Shown: positions 1 through 8,386, counted from the first letter of the stretch. The stretch is DNA of 55,680 nucleotides from an uncultured Selenomonadales bacterium (GCA_946408355.1 CAMJRX010000013.1:1-55680), one strand, 5' to 3'. Numbers and translations: made by a program. The notes: a model not told the origin generated them from the sequence alone.

Positions 1-2
1 AT

Positions 3-383
3 CAACCCAACGTTCAAGGTCAGCCGCAGTTCAATCAACCGCAAGCTCAAGGACAAGCGACGCAATTTAATCAACCCAACGTTCAAGGTCAGCCGCAGTT
101 CAATCAACCGCAAGCTCAAGGACAGCCGACGCAATTTAATCAACCCAACGTTCAAGGACAGCCGCAGTTCAATCAACCGAACGCTCAAGGTCAGTCGCAG
201 TTTAATCAACCGAACGTTCAAGGACAGCCGACGCAATTTAATCAACCTAACGCGCAAGGTCAGCCGCAGTTCAATCAACCGCAAGCTCAAGGACAAGCTA
301 CGCAATTTAATCAACCCAACGTTCAAGGACAAGCGACGCAATCCAATCAACCTAACGTTCAAAGTCAGCAACCACAATTTGAC
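3..383 (+). repeat. In-frame tandem repeat, ~33/36 nt units, Q/N/P-rich
   Basis: About 11 imperfect units built on caatttaatcaacccaacgt and gttcaaggacagccg alternate between 33 and 36 nt. All keep the reading frame. Variation lies mostly in Asn-Val, Gln-Ala and Asn-Ala at one position and in an optional Thr. The array runs off the left edge, so its full copy number is unknown. Confidence 0.9.
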
Positions 384-1256
384 CCGACGATACCGCGAAT
401 GCGCAGAAGCCGGATAAAACCTAAGCACGTCAGCGAAGATTTTGTTAATCGGCAAGAGGAACTGCGCATGCAAATGGAAATGGCAAAAAATGCAATGCTT
501 AAACAAAATCTCCAAAACACGCCGCAGACAAACGACACTATGAAGAGCCTCGCTCAATTCCTTTTGCGTAATCCTGCTCAAAATACTACGCCGCGTGATA
601 TGGCATTACTCCAAAATTTCGTTAACAATTCGCAACAAATGATGCCTGAAGACGAAGCGCGCCATTTGCAAAATCTTCTGCGTCTCTGCCAAAATAATAT
701 TCCGCTAACCGTTCGACAAGCCGCCGTTCAACAAAATCTCCCGGATTTGCCGCGACTTTGGGCTTTTATGCAAATGTGCGATATGGCTAATGTTACGTCG
801 AAGATGAACGCCCGCGCCTTTAAGCGTGCCGGAAAAGACGTTGCAGACTTTACAACCTCTATGCGCCACGCCATGAGCGCGGAAAATTCTGTCGTACAGA
901 ATCAACGCTCTTTTCAAATGATGTTGCCGCTGTATATGGGCGATAACGAGGCGAGCTATCCAACTTATCTGAATGTTTACGACGAAAACACTCAAGACGA
1001 AGAGACCGGCGAAAATAAAAAAGAAACGTGGTTCCGAATCTGCGTCCTCACTGATTATATCGGCGCGGCAGAATTGGTTTTCCGCGTTTATGACGAAACT
1101 CATTTGGATATGCGCTTTTATTTTTCGCGAATCGACGTCGCAGAAGAATTTCGTAGCACTTATCTGGATTCGTTGAGAGCTTCTTTAAAGCAAACTGAAC
1201 TTAGCGTCGGCGAAGTTCGCGTGGGCGGCGTCGGCGAAAGAATGTTTAGTTTCTAA
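3..1256 (+). CDS. Q/N/P-rich repeat protein with FliK-like C-terminal region (5' end outside window)
   Basis: The frame is open from the first bases, so the gene begins upstream of the window; an internal ATG at 399 is not the likely start. The visible part begins with about 11 tandem units of 11-12 residues of the type QFNQPNVQGQP(T). A Met/Gln/Asn-rich stretch follows, and then a more ordinary alpha/beta region in the last ~110 residues with the pattern WFRICVLTDYIGAAELVFR and LDMRFYFSR. That pattern resembles the C-terminal domain of flagellar hook-length control proteins (FliK/Flg_hook), which also carry long low-complexity N-terminal regions; this is a weak, memory-based match. The stop overlaps the stop of the convergent U32 gene by four bases. 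It could instead be an unrelated Q/N-rich surface or adhesion protein. The CDS is secure; the function is not. Confidence 0.75.
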   Translation, partial: QPNVQGQPQFNQPQAQGQATQFNQPNVQGQPQFNQPQAQGQPTQFNQPNVQGQPQFNQPNAQGQSQFNQPNVQGQPTQFNQPNAQGQPQFNQPQAQGQATQFNQPNVQGQATQSNQPNVQSQQPQFDPTIPRMRRSRIKPKHVSEDFVNRQEELRMQMEMAKNAMLKQNLQNTPQTNDTMKSLAQFLLRNPAQNTTPRDMALLQNFVNNSQQMMPEDEARHLQNLLRLCQNNIPLTVRQAAVQQNLPDLPRLWAFMQMCDMANVTSKMNARAFKRAGKDVADFTTSMRHAMSAENSVVQNQRSFQMMLPLYMGDNEASYPTYLNVYDENTQDEETGENKKETWFRICVLTDYIGAAELVFRVYDETHLDMRFYFSRIDVAEEFRSTYLDSLRASLKQTELSVGEVRVGGVGERMFSF

Positions 1257-3595
1257 TCTACACCTCTGAAATAATGCCCGCGTGTAAAATTTTCAATCTC
1301 ATTGCCGCCAAATTTATAAGCGTGAACAATCTGCGCGGTCTCTTTTAAAGTCAAAGCTCGACAATCAACGCGAATCCTCGCCACGCCGTCAAAATCTGCG
1401 CGGTGTTCAATCATGGAAAGAGTTTTAGCGTTGAGGATATGCATTCGACAAAATTGGTCAGTCACAACGGGAAAAAGTTCGCCCTTCCTGTCACGTAAGA
1501 AAAAATTTTTCGCCCTGCAAACATGCGGGCAAATTTTTTTGTCTAAACCGCCAAGAAAACTTCCAAGCACGCAATAAGCCGAAATCATCAACTCTTGCCG
1601 CCCGTGAACGATACATTCAACCGGCAAGCAAGATTTTTTCACGAGGCTCTTAACTTGCGTCAAATTTAATTCGGGCGATAACGTCACGCCCTCGACGCCG
1701 AGATTTTTTAAGAAATTAATTGTCGCGCTGTTAAATACATGCAAAGAAAAATCTGTTCTAATCGGCACGTCAAAATTTTTTGCAAGATTGAGCGTCGCGA
1801 GATTGTGAACATAAACGGCGTCAATGTTTTTAGGTAATATAAACGGTTCACCTTCACGGACAAGACGCGGCGTCGCCATAGAAAAAATTTTTCCGCGCTT
1901 GTGAACGAATTCAATCGCCTCTGAAATATTTTTAACGGGCTGATTGGTAAAAGTTTCTCCGCCAAATAAAATTTCATCTGCGCCCGCGTCAAGCGCAACT
2001 TTTAATTTCTCCAACGTGTCAACATGAGCTGTTATTTTAGGGACTAGGAACTGGGAACTAGGAACTAGAGGTTTGGCGGCGGGAACGACATAAATTTTTT
2101 CACGTTCAAACTTTTTAAGTCGCAAAGTTTCCAGTTGCTCGACAACACGGCGACGCACGTCATTAAGTTCACTAATCGGAATCATTAAGTTATCTTCAAT
2201 GTCTGCAGAAATTTTTTCAAGTGCGAAGATTGAATTGCCCAATCGCCCGATTTGATTTTTTAGCGTCTCCAAAGTCAACGGGCGATTTTTAGCTGGCTCT
2301 GCGATAATTTTTGTCTGCGCGGTCGCTGAATTGCCGTCAGTGTCGATAAAAGTTAATGTCAACGGCTCGCCAAGTTTAGCTTTAACTTCCGCCGTGACAG
2401 AAATTTTCCTAACCGGTGCGCCCGTAAAATATTTTCGCGCTTCAGCAGTCAATTCCGCGTCAAAAATCTTAAAAGCTCTGTCGTGAACGCGAACGCCTTT
2501 TGTATTAACATTTTTAATCGTGCAAAGTTCGCCGCGCAGTTCAAAGTCCTCAACTGTAAACGTCACACGCCCGCCAACTTTTATCCAAATTTCTACTTGA
2601 TCGCCCGCAGAAATTTTCCCGATAAGTTTCAAAATAATTTTATCACGTCCAATCTCCGCAACACGTCCGATTAACACGCCGCGATTATTCGGCTTCATGT
2701 CGCTGATTAAATTTTTACCAGGATTTTTTTCAATGTAAGCCGTCGTGAAGTCGCGATTAAAAATTTGCGCAAGTTTGCGTTTATCCTCGTCTGTGGAAAA
2801 TTTTTTATCCAAAGCGTCGCGATAAACTTTAACGACCGTCGCGACATATTCGGGGCGTTTCATGCGCCCTTCGATTTTTAAACTAGTCACGCCCGTTTCA
2901 ATCAGCTTTGGCAAAAGTTCCAATGTGTTTAAATCTTTTGGACTAAGCAAATATTTTCCCGCGCCGCTTAAAAGATTTTTGCCGTGTTCGTCAACAAGTT
3001 CATAAGGTAGGCGGCAAGGTTGAGCACAACGCCCGCGATTACCACTGCGCCCGCCAATTAACGAACTCATCAAGCATTGCCCCGACCAACACACGCACAA
3101 CGCGCCGTGAATAAAAATTTCCGTCTCAATCGGCGATGCGCTACAAACTTTTTTTATCTCGTCCAAAGTTAATTCGCGGCTTAAAACTGCGCGGCTAAAT
3201 CCAAGTTCAGCCAAAACTTTTACGCCCTCCAAATTGTGAATCGTCATTTGCGTCGAGGCGTGCAAGGGAATTTCGGATGCAATACTTTTAATAATTGACG
3301 CCGCGCCAAAATCTTGAACTAAAAGCGCGTCGACATTTGCCCGCCGCAAAAATTTTATGTACATTGCGAATTCGTCAAGCTCCTCGTCAGATATTATCGT
3401 ATTAACCGTGACATGAACCGCCACGCCGCGCAGATGAGCAAACTCGACGGCTTTGATTAATTGCTCACCCGCAAAATTTTCTGCATAGGCTCGCGCTCCA
3501 AATTTTTCTCCGGCAAGATAAACCGCGTCTGCTCCTGCCTCTACTGCCGCTTTTAATGCGTCGAAACTTCCCGCTGGTGCTAATAACTCAACCAA
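1253..3595 (-). CDS. U32 family peptidase / RlhA-like protein with C-terminal DUF3656-type half
   Basis: The 780-residue product begins MVELLAPAGSFDALKAAVEA, the standard opening of U32 proteins. It carries the Cys-rich U32 signature (SGQCLMSSLIGGRSGNRGRC, then AQPCRLPYE) near residues 165-190. A second TIM-barrel-like half follows with further Cys residues (CPHVC), as in the long U32-DUF3656 proteins. E. coli RlhA of this family hydroxylates C2501 of 23S rRNA, so an RNA-modification role is as likely as proteolysis. The start is a TTG at 3595 preceded by AAAGGGGG at good distance; an upstream in-frame ATG at 3682 would add 29 non-conserved residues and lacks such a site. A sigma70-type promoter lies just upstream. 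A 7-nt tandem repeat is embedded in frame at 2042-2069 in a linker. Confidence 0.88.
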   Translation of the reverse strand: MVELLAPAGSFDALKAAVEAGADAVYLAGEKFGARAYAENFAGEQLIKAVEFAHLRGVAVHVTVNTIISDEELDEFAMYIKFLRRANVDALLVQDFGAASIIKSIASEIPLHASTQMTIHNLEGVKVLAELGFSRAVLSRELTLDEIKKVCSASPIETEIFIHGALCVCWSGQCLMSSLIGGRSGNRGRCAQPCRLPYELVDEHGKNLLSGAGKYLLSPKDLNTLELLPKLIETGVTSLKIEGRMKRPEYVATVVKVYRDALDKKFSTDEDKRKLAQIFNRDFTTAYIEKNPGKNLISDMKPNNRGVLIGRVAEIGRDKIILKLIGKISAGDQVEIWIKVGGRVTFTVEDFELRGELCTIKNVNTKGVRVHDRAFKIFDAELTAEARKYFTGAPVRKISVTAEVKAKLGEPLTLTFIDTDGNSATAQTKIIAEPAKNRPLTLETLKNQIGRLGNSIFALEKISADIEDNLMIPISELNDVRRRVVEQLETLRLKKFEREKIYVVPAAKPLVPSSQFLVPKITAHVDTLEKLKVALDAGADEILFGGETFTNQPVKNISEAIEFVHKRGKIFSMATPRLVREGEPFILPKNIDAVYVHNLATLNLAKNFDVPIRTDFSLHVFNSATINFLKNLGVEGVTLSPELNLTQVKSLVKKSCLPVECIVHGRQELMISAYCVLGSFLGGLDKKICPHVCRAKNFFLRDRKGELFPVVTDQFCRMHILNAKTLSMIEHRADFDGVARIRVDCRALTLKETAQIVHAYKFGGNEIENFTRGHYFRGVD
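2042..2069. repeat. Heptanucleotide tandem repeat inside the U32 gene
   Basis: Four consecutive 7-nt units are visible on the plus strand: gactagg, aactggg, aactagg, aactaga. On the coding strand they give the low-complexity peptide PLVPSSQFLVP between the two halves of the U32 protein, so the reading frame survives. Other 7-nt arrays with different units occur at 38357 and 46027. Confidence 0.8.
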
Positions 3596-3617
3596 ATTGA
3601 AAACCCCCTTTGATAAA

Positions 3618-3646
3618 AATATAACACGCGGCAAAAATTTTCTCAA
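3618..3646 (-). promoter_or_regulatory. Promoter for the U32 gene
   Basis: Read on the minus strand: -35 TTGAGA (3646-3641), a 17-nt spacer, and -10 TATATT (3623-3618). It sits about 25 nt upstream of the TTG start at 3595 in the divergent gap before the PTS gene. Confidence 0.65.
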
Positions 3647-3726
3647 CGGCGGCAGGATTAATCGCATGCTTGCAGAATTCAATTAAAATTGTTAGAAGAT
3701 TCATTAGGATTACAGGAGGGCTTTCA

Positions 3727-4236
3727 ATGGCTAAAAAATATTACAGCACGAAAATCGTTGGCATCGGCGGCGAGGTTTCTAAGTTCACCAGCCTCGTTAA
3801 AATGCTCGTTATCTTCGATGATTCAATGGTTCTGCCGGAGTTGCGCGATTTCTCCGTTCTGCACAGCGGCAATAAACTTACCGACATTATCAAACCCGGC
3901 GACACCCTTCAAATTGCCGGCTCCGAATTCAAAATTCTCAGCGTCGGCAACGAAGTCAACAACAATATTAAAAGTCTCGGTCATATCGTCATTAAATTCA
4001 ACGACGACAAAGATGACTTGCTTGAAGGCTCCATTCACGTCGAGGACAAACCCATTCCGAAAATTCGTATCGGCGACGAAATTGCGATTGTCGAAGCAGG
4101 TTCGGAAGCTTTAATCGGCAAAACTTTTGCGGTTTCGGGCGAGGCGGCTCTTTGCGAGGCAGTTACGCAAATTCTCAAGGACAACGGTGCTACGCTCGTT
4201 AACGGCGACGCGGACATTGTCGTTAAAGTTAAGTAA
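3727..4236 (+). CDS. Orphan PTS glucitol/sorbitol-type IIA component with C-terminal extension
   Basis: The first ~120 of 169 residues follow the GutA/SrlB (PTSIIA_gutA) pattern. They have the IIA fold start, then LHSGN with His46 where the family carries its phosphorylated His, then KPGDTLQIAGSEFKILSVG, then LGHIVIKFN, then GSIHVEDKPIPKIRIGDEI. In sorbitol systems IIA passes phosphate from HPr to IIB. No IIB, IIC or sorbitol-phosphate dehydrogenase is nearby, so it may be regulatory or serve a distant transporter. The ~50 residues after the IIA domain are extra compared with usual ~120-residue proteins and end in DIVVKVK. ATG at 3727 was chosen because AGGAGGG lies 7 nt upstream; the longer frame to 3670 has no such site. 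A terminator follows directly. Confidence 0.82.
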   Translation: MAKKYYSTKIVGIGGEVSKFTSLVKMLVIFDDSMVLPELRDFSVLHSGNKLTDIIKPGDTLQIAGSEFKILSVGNEVNNNIKSLGHIVIKFNDDKDDLLEGSIHVEDKPIPKIRIGDEIAIVEAGSEALIGKTFAVSGEAALCEAVTQILKDNGATLVNGDADIVVKVK

Positions 4237-4261
4237 ATTATTCACGGTTATAAATTTTTTC

Positions 4262-4291
4262 GACTGTCGGTCAATAATCGGCAGTCTTTTT
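4262..4291 (+). terminator. Rho-independent terminator after the PTS IIA gene
   Basis: Stem GACTGTCG / CGGCAGTC (8 pairs, one G-T) with a 9-nt loop, followed by TTTTT. It lies between the PTS gene and the isomerase gene, only ~20 nt before the latter's start, so it separates or attenuates the two. Confidence 0.75.
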
Positions 4292-4312
4292 AATGCAAAA
4301 GGGGCGATTGAA

Positions 4313-4969
4313 ATTAAGACGAGCACTATAAAAATAATTAATAACGTGATTGAACGCTATCCTGCGTTGGAAGATTGTCGGAGCGGTTTATTTTCGTCAA
4401 TGGAAATAATTTGTAATGGTTTTCGCAACGGCGGCAAGTTGATAACTTGTGGCAACGGCGGTTCAGCGGCGGACGCAATGCACATTGTTGGCGAACTCAT
4501 GAAGGGTTTTCTCCTGCCGCGCAAGATTGAAAATTTTAATCCTGAATTCGTCAAGCGCGCGCAAGAACTTTTCCCAGTCGACGTTGAATTTTTCAAAGCG
4601 AATCTTCAAAGCGCGTTGCCCGCCATAAGTTTGGTTGGTGAAACTTCATTGATAACCGCATTTGCTAACGACATGTCGCCGAATTTAATTTTCGCGCAAC
4701 AAATTTTCGGACTGGGTAAACGCGGCGATGTTTTGCTTGCAATTTCAACGTCGGGCAATTCGGATAATGTTTTGTTCGCTGTAGAAGTCGCAAAAATTAT
4801 GGGGATAAAAGTTGTAGCGATGACGGGTCGGCGCGGCGGTAGACTTCGCCATTTATCAGACGCGGCAATTTGCGTGCCCGCTGATTCGTCGTATACGATT
4901 CAAGAATTCCACTTGCCGATTTATCATATGATTTGCCTTGCGGCAGAAAATGAATTCTTTGGAGATTGA
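4313..4969 (+). CDS. gmhA: SIS-domain phosphosugar isomerase, GmhA-like (probable ATT start)
   Basis: A 218-residue SIS-fold protein with the sedoheptulose-7-phosphate isomerase signature CGNGGSAADAMHIVGELMKG, the phosphate-binding ISTSGNSDN, and a C-terminal QEFHLPIYHMIC that supplies the last active-site Gln and His. GmhA makes D-glycero-D-manno-heptose-7-phosphate for LPS core or S-layer glycans, which fits a diderm. A ~35-residue stretch rich in charged residues follows the first motif. No ATG, GTG or TTG lies at the conserved N-terminus. An ATT at 4313 sits 8 nt after AAAAGGGG and would give (M)KTSTIKIINNVIERYPALE, the family's usual opening. Starting further upstream would run through the terminator hairpin and into the PTS gene. 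Substrate could be another phosphosugar. Confidence 0.8.
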   Translation: MKTSTIKIINNVIERYPALEDCRSGLFSSMEIICNGFRNGGKLITCGNGGSAADAMHIVGELMKGFLLPRKIENFNPEFVKRAQELFPVDVEFFKANLQSALPAISLVGETSLITAFANDMSPNLIFAQQIFGLGKRGDVLLAISTSGNSDNVLFAVEVAKIMGIKVVAMTGRRGGRLRHLSDAAICVPADSSYTIQEFHLPIYHMICLAAENEFFGD

Positions 4970-4972
4970 TTA

Positions 4973-5311
4973 ATGCACGAGGCAACACTTGCTGAAAATA
5001 TTTTAAACATTGCACTTGACGCGGCTAAACAAAATCACGCGGCAAAAATTTTTAAAGTCGGCTTAACGTTAGGCGAAATGACGGGTGTCGAGGTCGAAGC
5101 TTTGAATTTGTCCTTTGACGTGCTGAAAAAAAATACGCTTGCAGACGGCGCGGAACTTTTAATTAAGCGCGTACCGATTAGTGCGACGTGTAATAAGTGC
5201 GGCAAAAATTTTCGGCTTGAACGATATAATTTTTTCTGTCCAGAGTGCGACGGCATTTTAATTTTGCAGAGCGGGCGCGAACTTTTGATTGACTTCGTAG
5301 ATTGTGAGTGA
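4973..5311 (+). CDS. hypA: Hydrogenase nickel incorporation protein HypA
   Basis: HypA, 112 residues, delivers Ni to [NiFe]-hydrogenase large-subunit precursors together with HypB. It begins MHEATLAENIL with the invariant N-terminal Met-His-Glu nickel site. Two zinc-finger CxxC pairs are present (CNKC and CPEC, residues ~73-93). It starts 3 nt after the isomerase stop and is followed by hypB and a maturation protease, a typical accessory cluster. A hairpin-ended repeat begins at the base after its stop codon. Confidence 0.93.
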   Translation: MHEATLAENILNIALDAAKQNHAAKIFKVGLTLGEMTGVEVEALNLSFDVLKKNTLADGAELLIKRVPISATCNKCGKNFRLERYNFFCPECDGILILQSGRELLIDFVDCE

Positions 5312-5383
5312 GCAACGTGACGTTGCATCCAGTTGACGCGCCAAACATTACGAAAATTTTAAGTTATTCACCGCGATTTAGCT
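5312..5383 (+). repeat. Hairpin-ended interspersed repeat, copy A
   Basis: The element starts with the palindrome GCAACGTGACGTTGC (5312-5326), then CATCCAGTTG, a CGCG block, an AAAATTTTAA block and a TTATTCACCGCG block. The first 25 bases are identical to copy B at 37539, and the middle aligns with copy C (13944-14012, opposite strand). It fills most of the hypA-hypB gap. Confidence 0.75.
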
Positions 5384-5420
5384 TTTATAAATCTTTTACA
5401 ATGTACAGGAGGTTTGGCTT

Positions 5421-6068
5421 TTGGAAATAAAGTTAATGAGAAATATTTTAGGCGCGAATGATGAGATTGCCGCGCAGAATCGGAAAATATTTGCTGAACG
5501 CGGCGTAATCGTGATGAATTTAATGGGTTCGCCTGGTTCCGGCAAAACAACTTTGCTTGAAAAAACTTTAACGCGCCTTGCTGACAAAATTAAAATCGCA
5601 GTAATTGAGGGCGATTTGTTTACCGCTAAAGACGCTGAACGAATCGAACAGGCGGGCGTCGATGTAATTCAGATTAACACGGCGGGCGGCTGTCATCTCG
5701 ATGCATCGATGATTCAAAAGGCTTGCGTTTCTTTAAATCTCGACGCAATAGATTTATTAATCGTTGAGAACGTCGGAAATTTAGTTTGCCCTGCCGAATT
5801 CGACATTGGAGAAAATTTTAAAGCCGTCGTGCTGTCGATAACCGAAGGCGACGATAAGCCGCTAAAATATCCGCTGATTTTTAAAGAGTCGGAAGTTACA
5901 TTGCTCAACAAAATAGATTTGCTACCGTTCACGAATTTTAATTTGCAATCTGCGCGAGAAGATTTGACGACGATTCACCCGACGATAAAAATTTTTGAAA
6001 CGTCTTGCACGAAAGACACGGGGCTTGACGATTGGGAGGCGTGGCTACTCGGAAAGGTGGCGCGTTAA
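5421..6068 (+). CDS. hypB: Hydrogenase/urease accessory GTPase HypB
   Basis: A SIMIBI-class GTPase of 215 residues that drives Ni insertion with HypA. Visible motifs: P-loop GSPGSGKT (residues 36-43), EGDLFTAKD, NTAGGCHLDASM with the Cys/His metal site at the dimer interface, ENVGNLVCP and the guanine-specificity NKID. No His-rich N-terminal stretch is present. The start is TTG at 5421, set by AGGAGG eight bases upstream. The downstream maturation protease begins inside its stop codon (TAATG). Confidence 0.93.
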   Translation: MEIKLMRNILGANDEIAAQNRKIFAERGVIVMNLMGSPGSGKTTLLEKTLTRLADKIKIAVIEGDLFTAKDAERIEQAGVDVIQINTAGGCHLDASMIQKACVSLNLDAIDLLIVENVGNLVCPAEFDIGENFKAVVLSITEGDDKPLKYPLIFKESEVTLLNKIDLLPFTNFNLQSAREDLTTIHPTIKIFETSCTKDTGLDDWEAWLLGKVAR

Positions 6069-6562
6069 TGGACGGACTTTTTACGGCGGAAAATACGGTG
6101 CTAGGCATTGGCAATATAATTTTGAGTGACGAGGGCTTTGGCGTGCATGTCGTCGAATATCTGGAGAAAAATTTTACATTCCCCAAAAATGTTCAGCTGA
6201 TTGACGGCGGAACGCTTGGAGTTGAGTTGACGCATTTTATAACAGGAACGCAACGACTGTTGATTATTGATTCGATTGACGGCGGCGCGGAGGGTGGCAA
6301 AATTTTTCATCTGCGCGGCGACGAGATAAAAAAACATTTCGCACAAAAAATTTCGGCGCACGAAGTCGGAATTCAAGACGTGCTGACAATGCTTGAGCTT
6401 TCAAATAAAAAAATTCCGCACGTCGAATTAATCGGAGCGCAACCGTTCAGCTTAGAGGCGGGCACAGAATTAACGTCGCAAATGTCAAAGTTGGTTCCGA
6501 TGTTCGCCGACAAAGCCGTTGAAATTTTGCGTAGCTGGGGACTAAAAGCAATTTTCAATTAA
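6068..6562 (+). CDS. [NiFe]-hydrogenase maturation protease (HyaD/HycI family)
   Basis: The 164-residue protein shows the family opening TVLGIGNIILSDEGFGVHVV (Glu near residue 20 as a nickel ligand) and IDGGTLGVEL with the second acidic ligand. Later it has HEVGIQDVL with the metal-binding His. These endopeptidases clip the large-subunit C-terminus after nickel is in place. The ATG at 6068 shares one base with the hypB stop and has GGAAAGGTGG upstream; twelve further in-frame residues upstream are inside hypB and unlikely. The hydrogenase structural genes are not in this window. Confidence 0.87.
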   Translation: MDGLFTAENTVLGIGNIILSDEGFGVHVVEYLEKNFTFPKNVQLIDGGTLGVELTHFITGTQRLLIIDSIDGGAEGGKIFHLRGDEIKKHFAQKISAHEVGIQDVLTMLELSNKKIPHVELIGAQPFSLEAGTELTSQMSKLVPMFADKAVEILRSWGLKAIFN

Positions 6563-6589
6563 TGATATAATGGCGGCGAGGTGATTGAA

Positions 6590-6883
6590 ATGCAACCACA
6601 ACTTAAAGAGCAGAAAACCATTCCGCTTACACGCGACGATTTTATCATAATGCAGCTAAGGGAAATTCGCGAAGATATACGCGACCTGCGCGGCGAGATA
6701 AAAGATTTGCGTGGCGAAATAAAAGACGTGCGCGACGAGATAAAAGACGTACGCAAAGAACTTAACGGCCGCATGGACAAGTTGGAAAATGAAGTTCGCG
6801 CAACGTCACGTCATAGCCAAATCATGGCGGGCAGTGTCATAGCAATCGCGTTGGGCGTCCTCTATTTCGTGTTTACTCATTGA
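6590..6883 (+). CDS. Small coiled-coil protein with C-terminal membrane anchor
   Basis: A 97-residue protein of unknown function. Residues ~25-60 are nearly perfect heptads (IRDLRGE, IKDLRGE, IKDVRDE, IKDVRKE), predicting a long parallel coiled coil. One hydrophobic helix near the C-terminus (MAGSVIAIALGVLYFVF) leaves only two residues outside it, so it is likely tail-anchored. ATG 6590 was preferred over GTG 6581, which overlaps the GAGGTG ribosome site. It lies between the hydrogenase protease and hisA; its repetitive DNA (four related 21-nt units) may vary in copy number between strains. Confidence 0.75.
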   Translation: MQPQLKEQKTIPLTRDDFIIMQLREIREDIRDLRGEIKDLRGEIKDVRDEIKDVRKELNGRMDKLENEVRATSRHSQIMAGSVIAIALGVLYFVFTH

Positions 6884-6912
6884 ACTGCCAACTATCTGAA
6901 GGAGGTACCAAA

Positions 6913-7629
6913 ATGATAATTTTTCCTGCGATAGACCTGCGCGGCGGTAAATGCGTTCGGTTAATTCAAGGCGACTTCGACAAGGAAACTGTTTATTCGG
7001 ACGACCCGCAAGCTACTGCGCTTAAGTGGCAATTTTTAGGCGCGAAATTTTTACACGTCGTTGACTTGGATGGAGCAAGGGCAGGTTCGCCGCAAAACCT
7101 TGACGCCATTAAAAAAATCCTCGCCGCAGTTAAAATTCCGATTGAAGTCGGCGGCGGGATTCGGACTTTAGAAGACACAGAAAAACTTTTGTCGCTTGGC
7201 GTTCGGCGCGTGATTCTCGGTAGTGTTGCCGTTGAAAATATTTCGCTTGTCGAGGCGGCTGTTAAAAAATTCGGCGATAAAATTGTTGTCGGGATTGACG
7301 CTCGCGGAGGATTTGTTGCTGTTCACGGCTGGGAAAAATCTAGCGCGGTTAAAGCTGACGAATTAGCTAAAAAAATTGTGGCGGCGGGTGTCAAAACGAT
7401 TATTTACACCGATATATCCAAAGACGGCATGTTGAGCGGCGTCAACACAAAAACTTTTACAGAGCTTGCAAAGTATTCAGGCGCGGAAATTATTGCATCA
7501 GGTGGCGTAAAATCGATTGAAGATATTCGCGCTTTGAAGGCGGCAGGGATTGCGGGCGTGATTGTCGGCAAGGCGATTTACACCGGCGCACTTGATTTAA
7601 AATCGGCGATTGAGGTTGTGGAGGTTTGA
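6913..7629 (+). CDS. hisA: Phosphoribosylformimino-5-aminoimidazole carboxamide ribotide isomerase HisA
   Basis: A (beta/alpha)8 barrel of 238 residues catalysing the fourth step of histidine synthesis (ProFAR to PRFAR). It opens [20 protein letters not shown] with the catalytic Asp of AIDL, and contains VGGGIRT and the second half Asp in [10 protein letters not shown], then ASGGVKS phosphate-binding loops. ATG 6913 follows GGAGG at the correct distance. hisF starts one base after the hisA stop. No hisH, hisI or other his genes lie here, so the pathway is split. Confidence 0.96.
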   Translation: MIIFPAIDLRGGKCVRLIQGDFDKETVYSDDPQATALKWQFLGAKFLHVVDLDGARAGSPQNLDAIKKILAAVKIPIEVGGGIRTLEDTEKLLSLGVRRVILGSVAVENISLVEAAVKKFGDKIVVGIDARGGFVAVHGWEKSSAVKADELAKKIVAAGVKTIIYTDISKDGMLSGVNTKTFTELAKYSGAEIIASGGVKSIEDIRALKAAGIAGVIVGKAIYTGALDLKSAIEVVEV

Positions 7630-7630
7630 C

Positions 7631-8386
7631 ATGCTTACGAAAAGAATTATTCCTTGCTTAGACGTTAAAGCTGGTCGCGTGGTTAAGGGCACAAATTTTG
7701 TTGGATTGCGCGACGCTGGAGATCCCGTCGAATTTGCAAAACGCTACGACTTAGAGCGAGCAGACGAATTAGTTTTTCTGGATATAACCGCCTCGCACGA
7801 AGGGCGCGGAACTATGGTTGAAGTCGCTAAAAGTTGTGCGGCGCAAGTTTTTATTCCATTCACGGTCGGCGGAGGTATGCGCACGGTTGAGGATATGCGC
7901 GTTATGTTGGCAGCGGGCGCAGATAAAATTTCCGTCAACAGCGCGGCAGTCAAAAATCCTCAACTCATAAGCGACGGCGCAAAAAAATTCGGCAGTCAGT
8001 GCATAGTTCTGGCTGTCGATGCTAAACGTTCGGATAATGGTTGGGAGATTTACGTAAACGGCGGGCGCACTCCTACTGGTCTTGACTGTCTGGAATGGGT
8101 TAAAAAAGGCGTCGCGCTCGGAGCCGGTGAAATTCTTTTAACGAGTATGGACGCCGACGGCACCAAAGACGGCTACGACATTGAACTTACCCGCGCAGTT
8201 AGCGAGGCGGTTAATGTTCCCGTGATTGCGTCGGGCGGCGCGGGCGAGCTTAAACATTTTTACGACGTGTTAGTTGACGGCAAGGCGGACGCGGTTTTAG
8301 CGGCGTCGGTTTTTCATTACGGCAAATATACAATCCGTCAAGTCAAGGAATATCTGCAAGGGCGCGGCGTCGAAGTTCGTTTTTAA
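7631..8386 (+). CDS. hisF: Imidazole glycerol phosphate synthase cyclase subunit HisF
   Basis: The cyclase subunit of IGP synthase, 251 residues. It opens [20 protein letters not shown], with the catalytic Asp in CLDV and the second in [12 protein letters not shown]. Phosphate sites FTVGGGMRT and ASGGAG are intact. It needs the glutaminase HisH, which is not adjacent. GAGG lies 7 nt before the ATG. The stop overlaps the stop of the convergent phosphatase gene by four bases. Confidence 0.96.
   Translation: MLTKRIIPCLDVKAGRVVKGTNFVGLRDAGDPVEFAKRYDLERADELVFLDITASHEGRGTMVEVAKSCAAQVFIPFTVGGGMRTVEDMRVMLAAGADKISVNSAAVKNPQLISDGAKKFGSQCIVLAVDAKRSDNGWEIYVNGGRTPTGLDCLEWVKKGVALGAGEILLTSMDADGTKDGYDIELTRAVSEAVNVPVIASGGAGELKHFYDVLVDGKADAVLAASVFHYGKYTIRQVKEYLQGRGVEVRF

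Noticed and set aside
3-383. Possible CRISPR array at the left edge
   Set aside because: The units are contiguous with no unique spacers and all keep one open frame, so this is a coding repeat.
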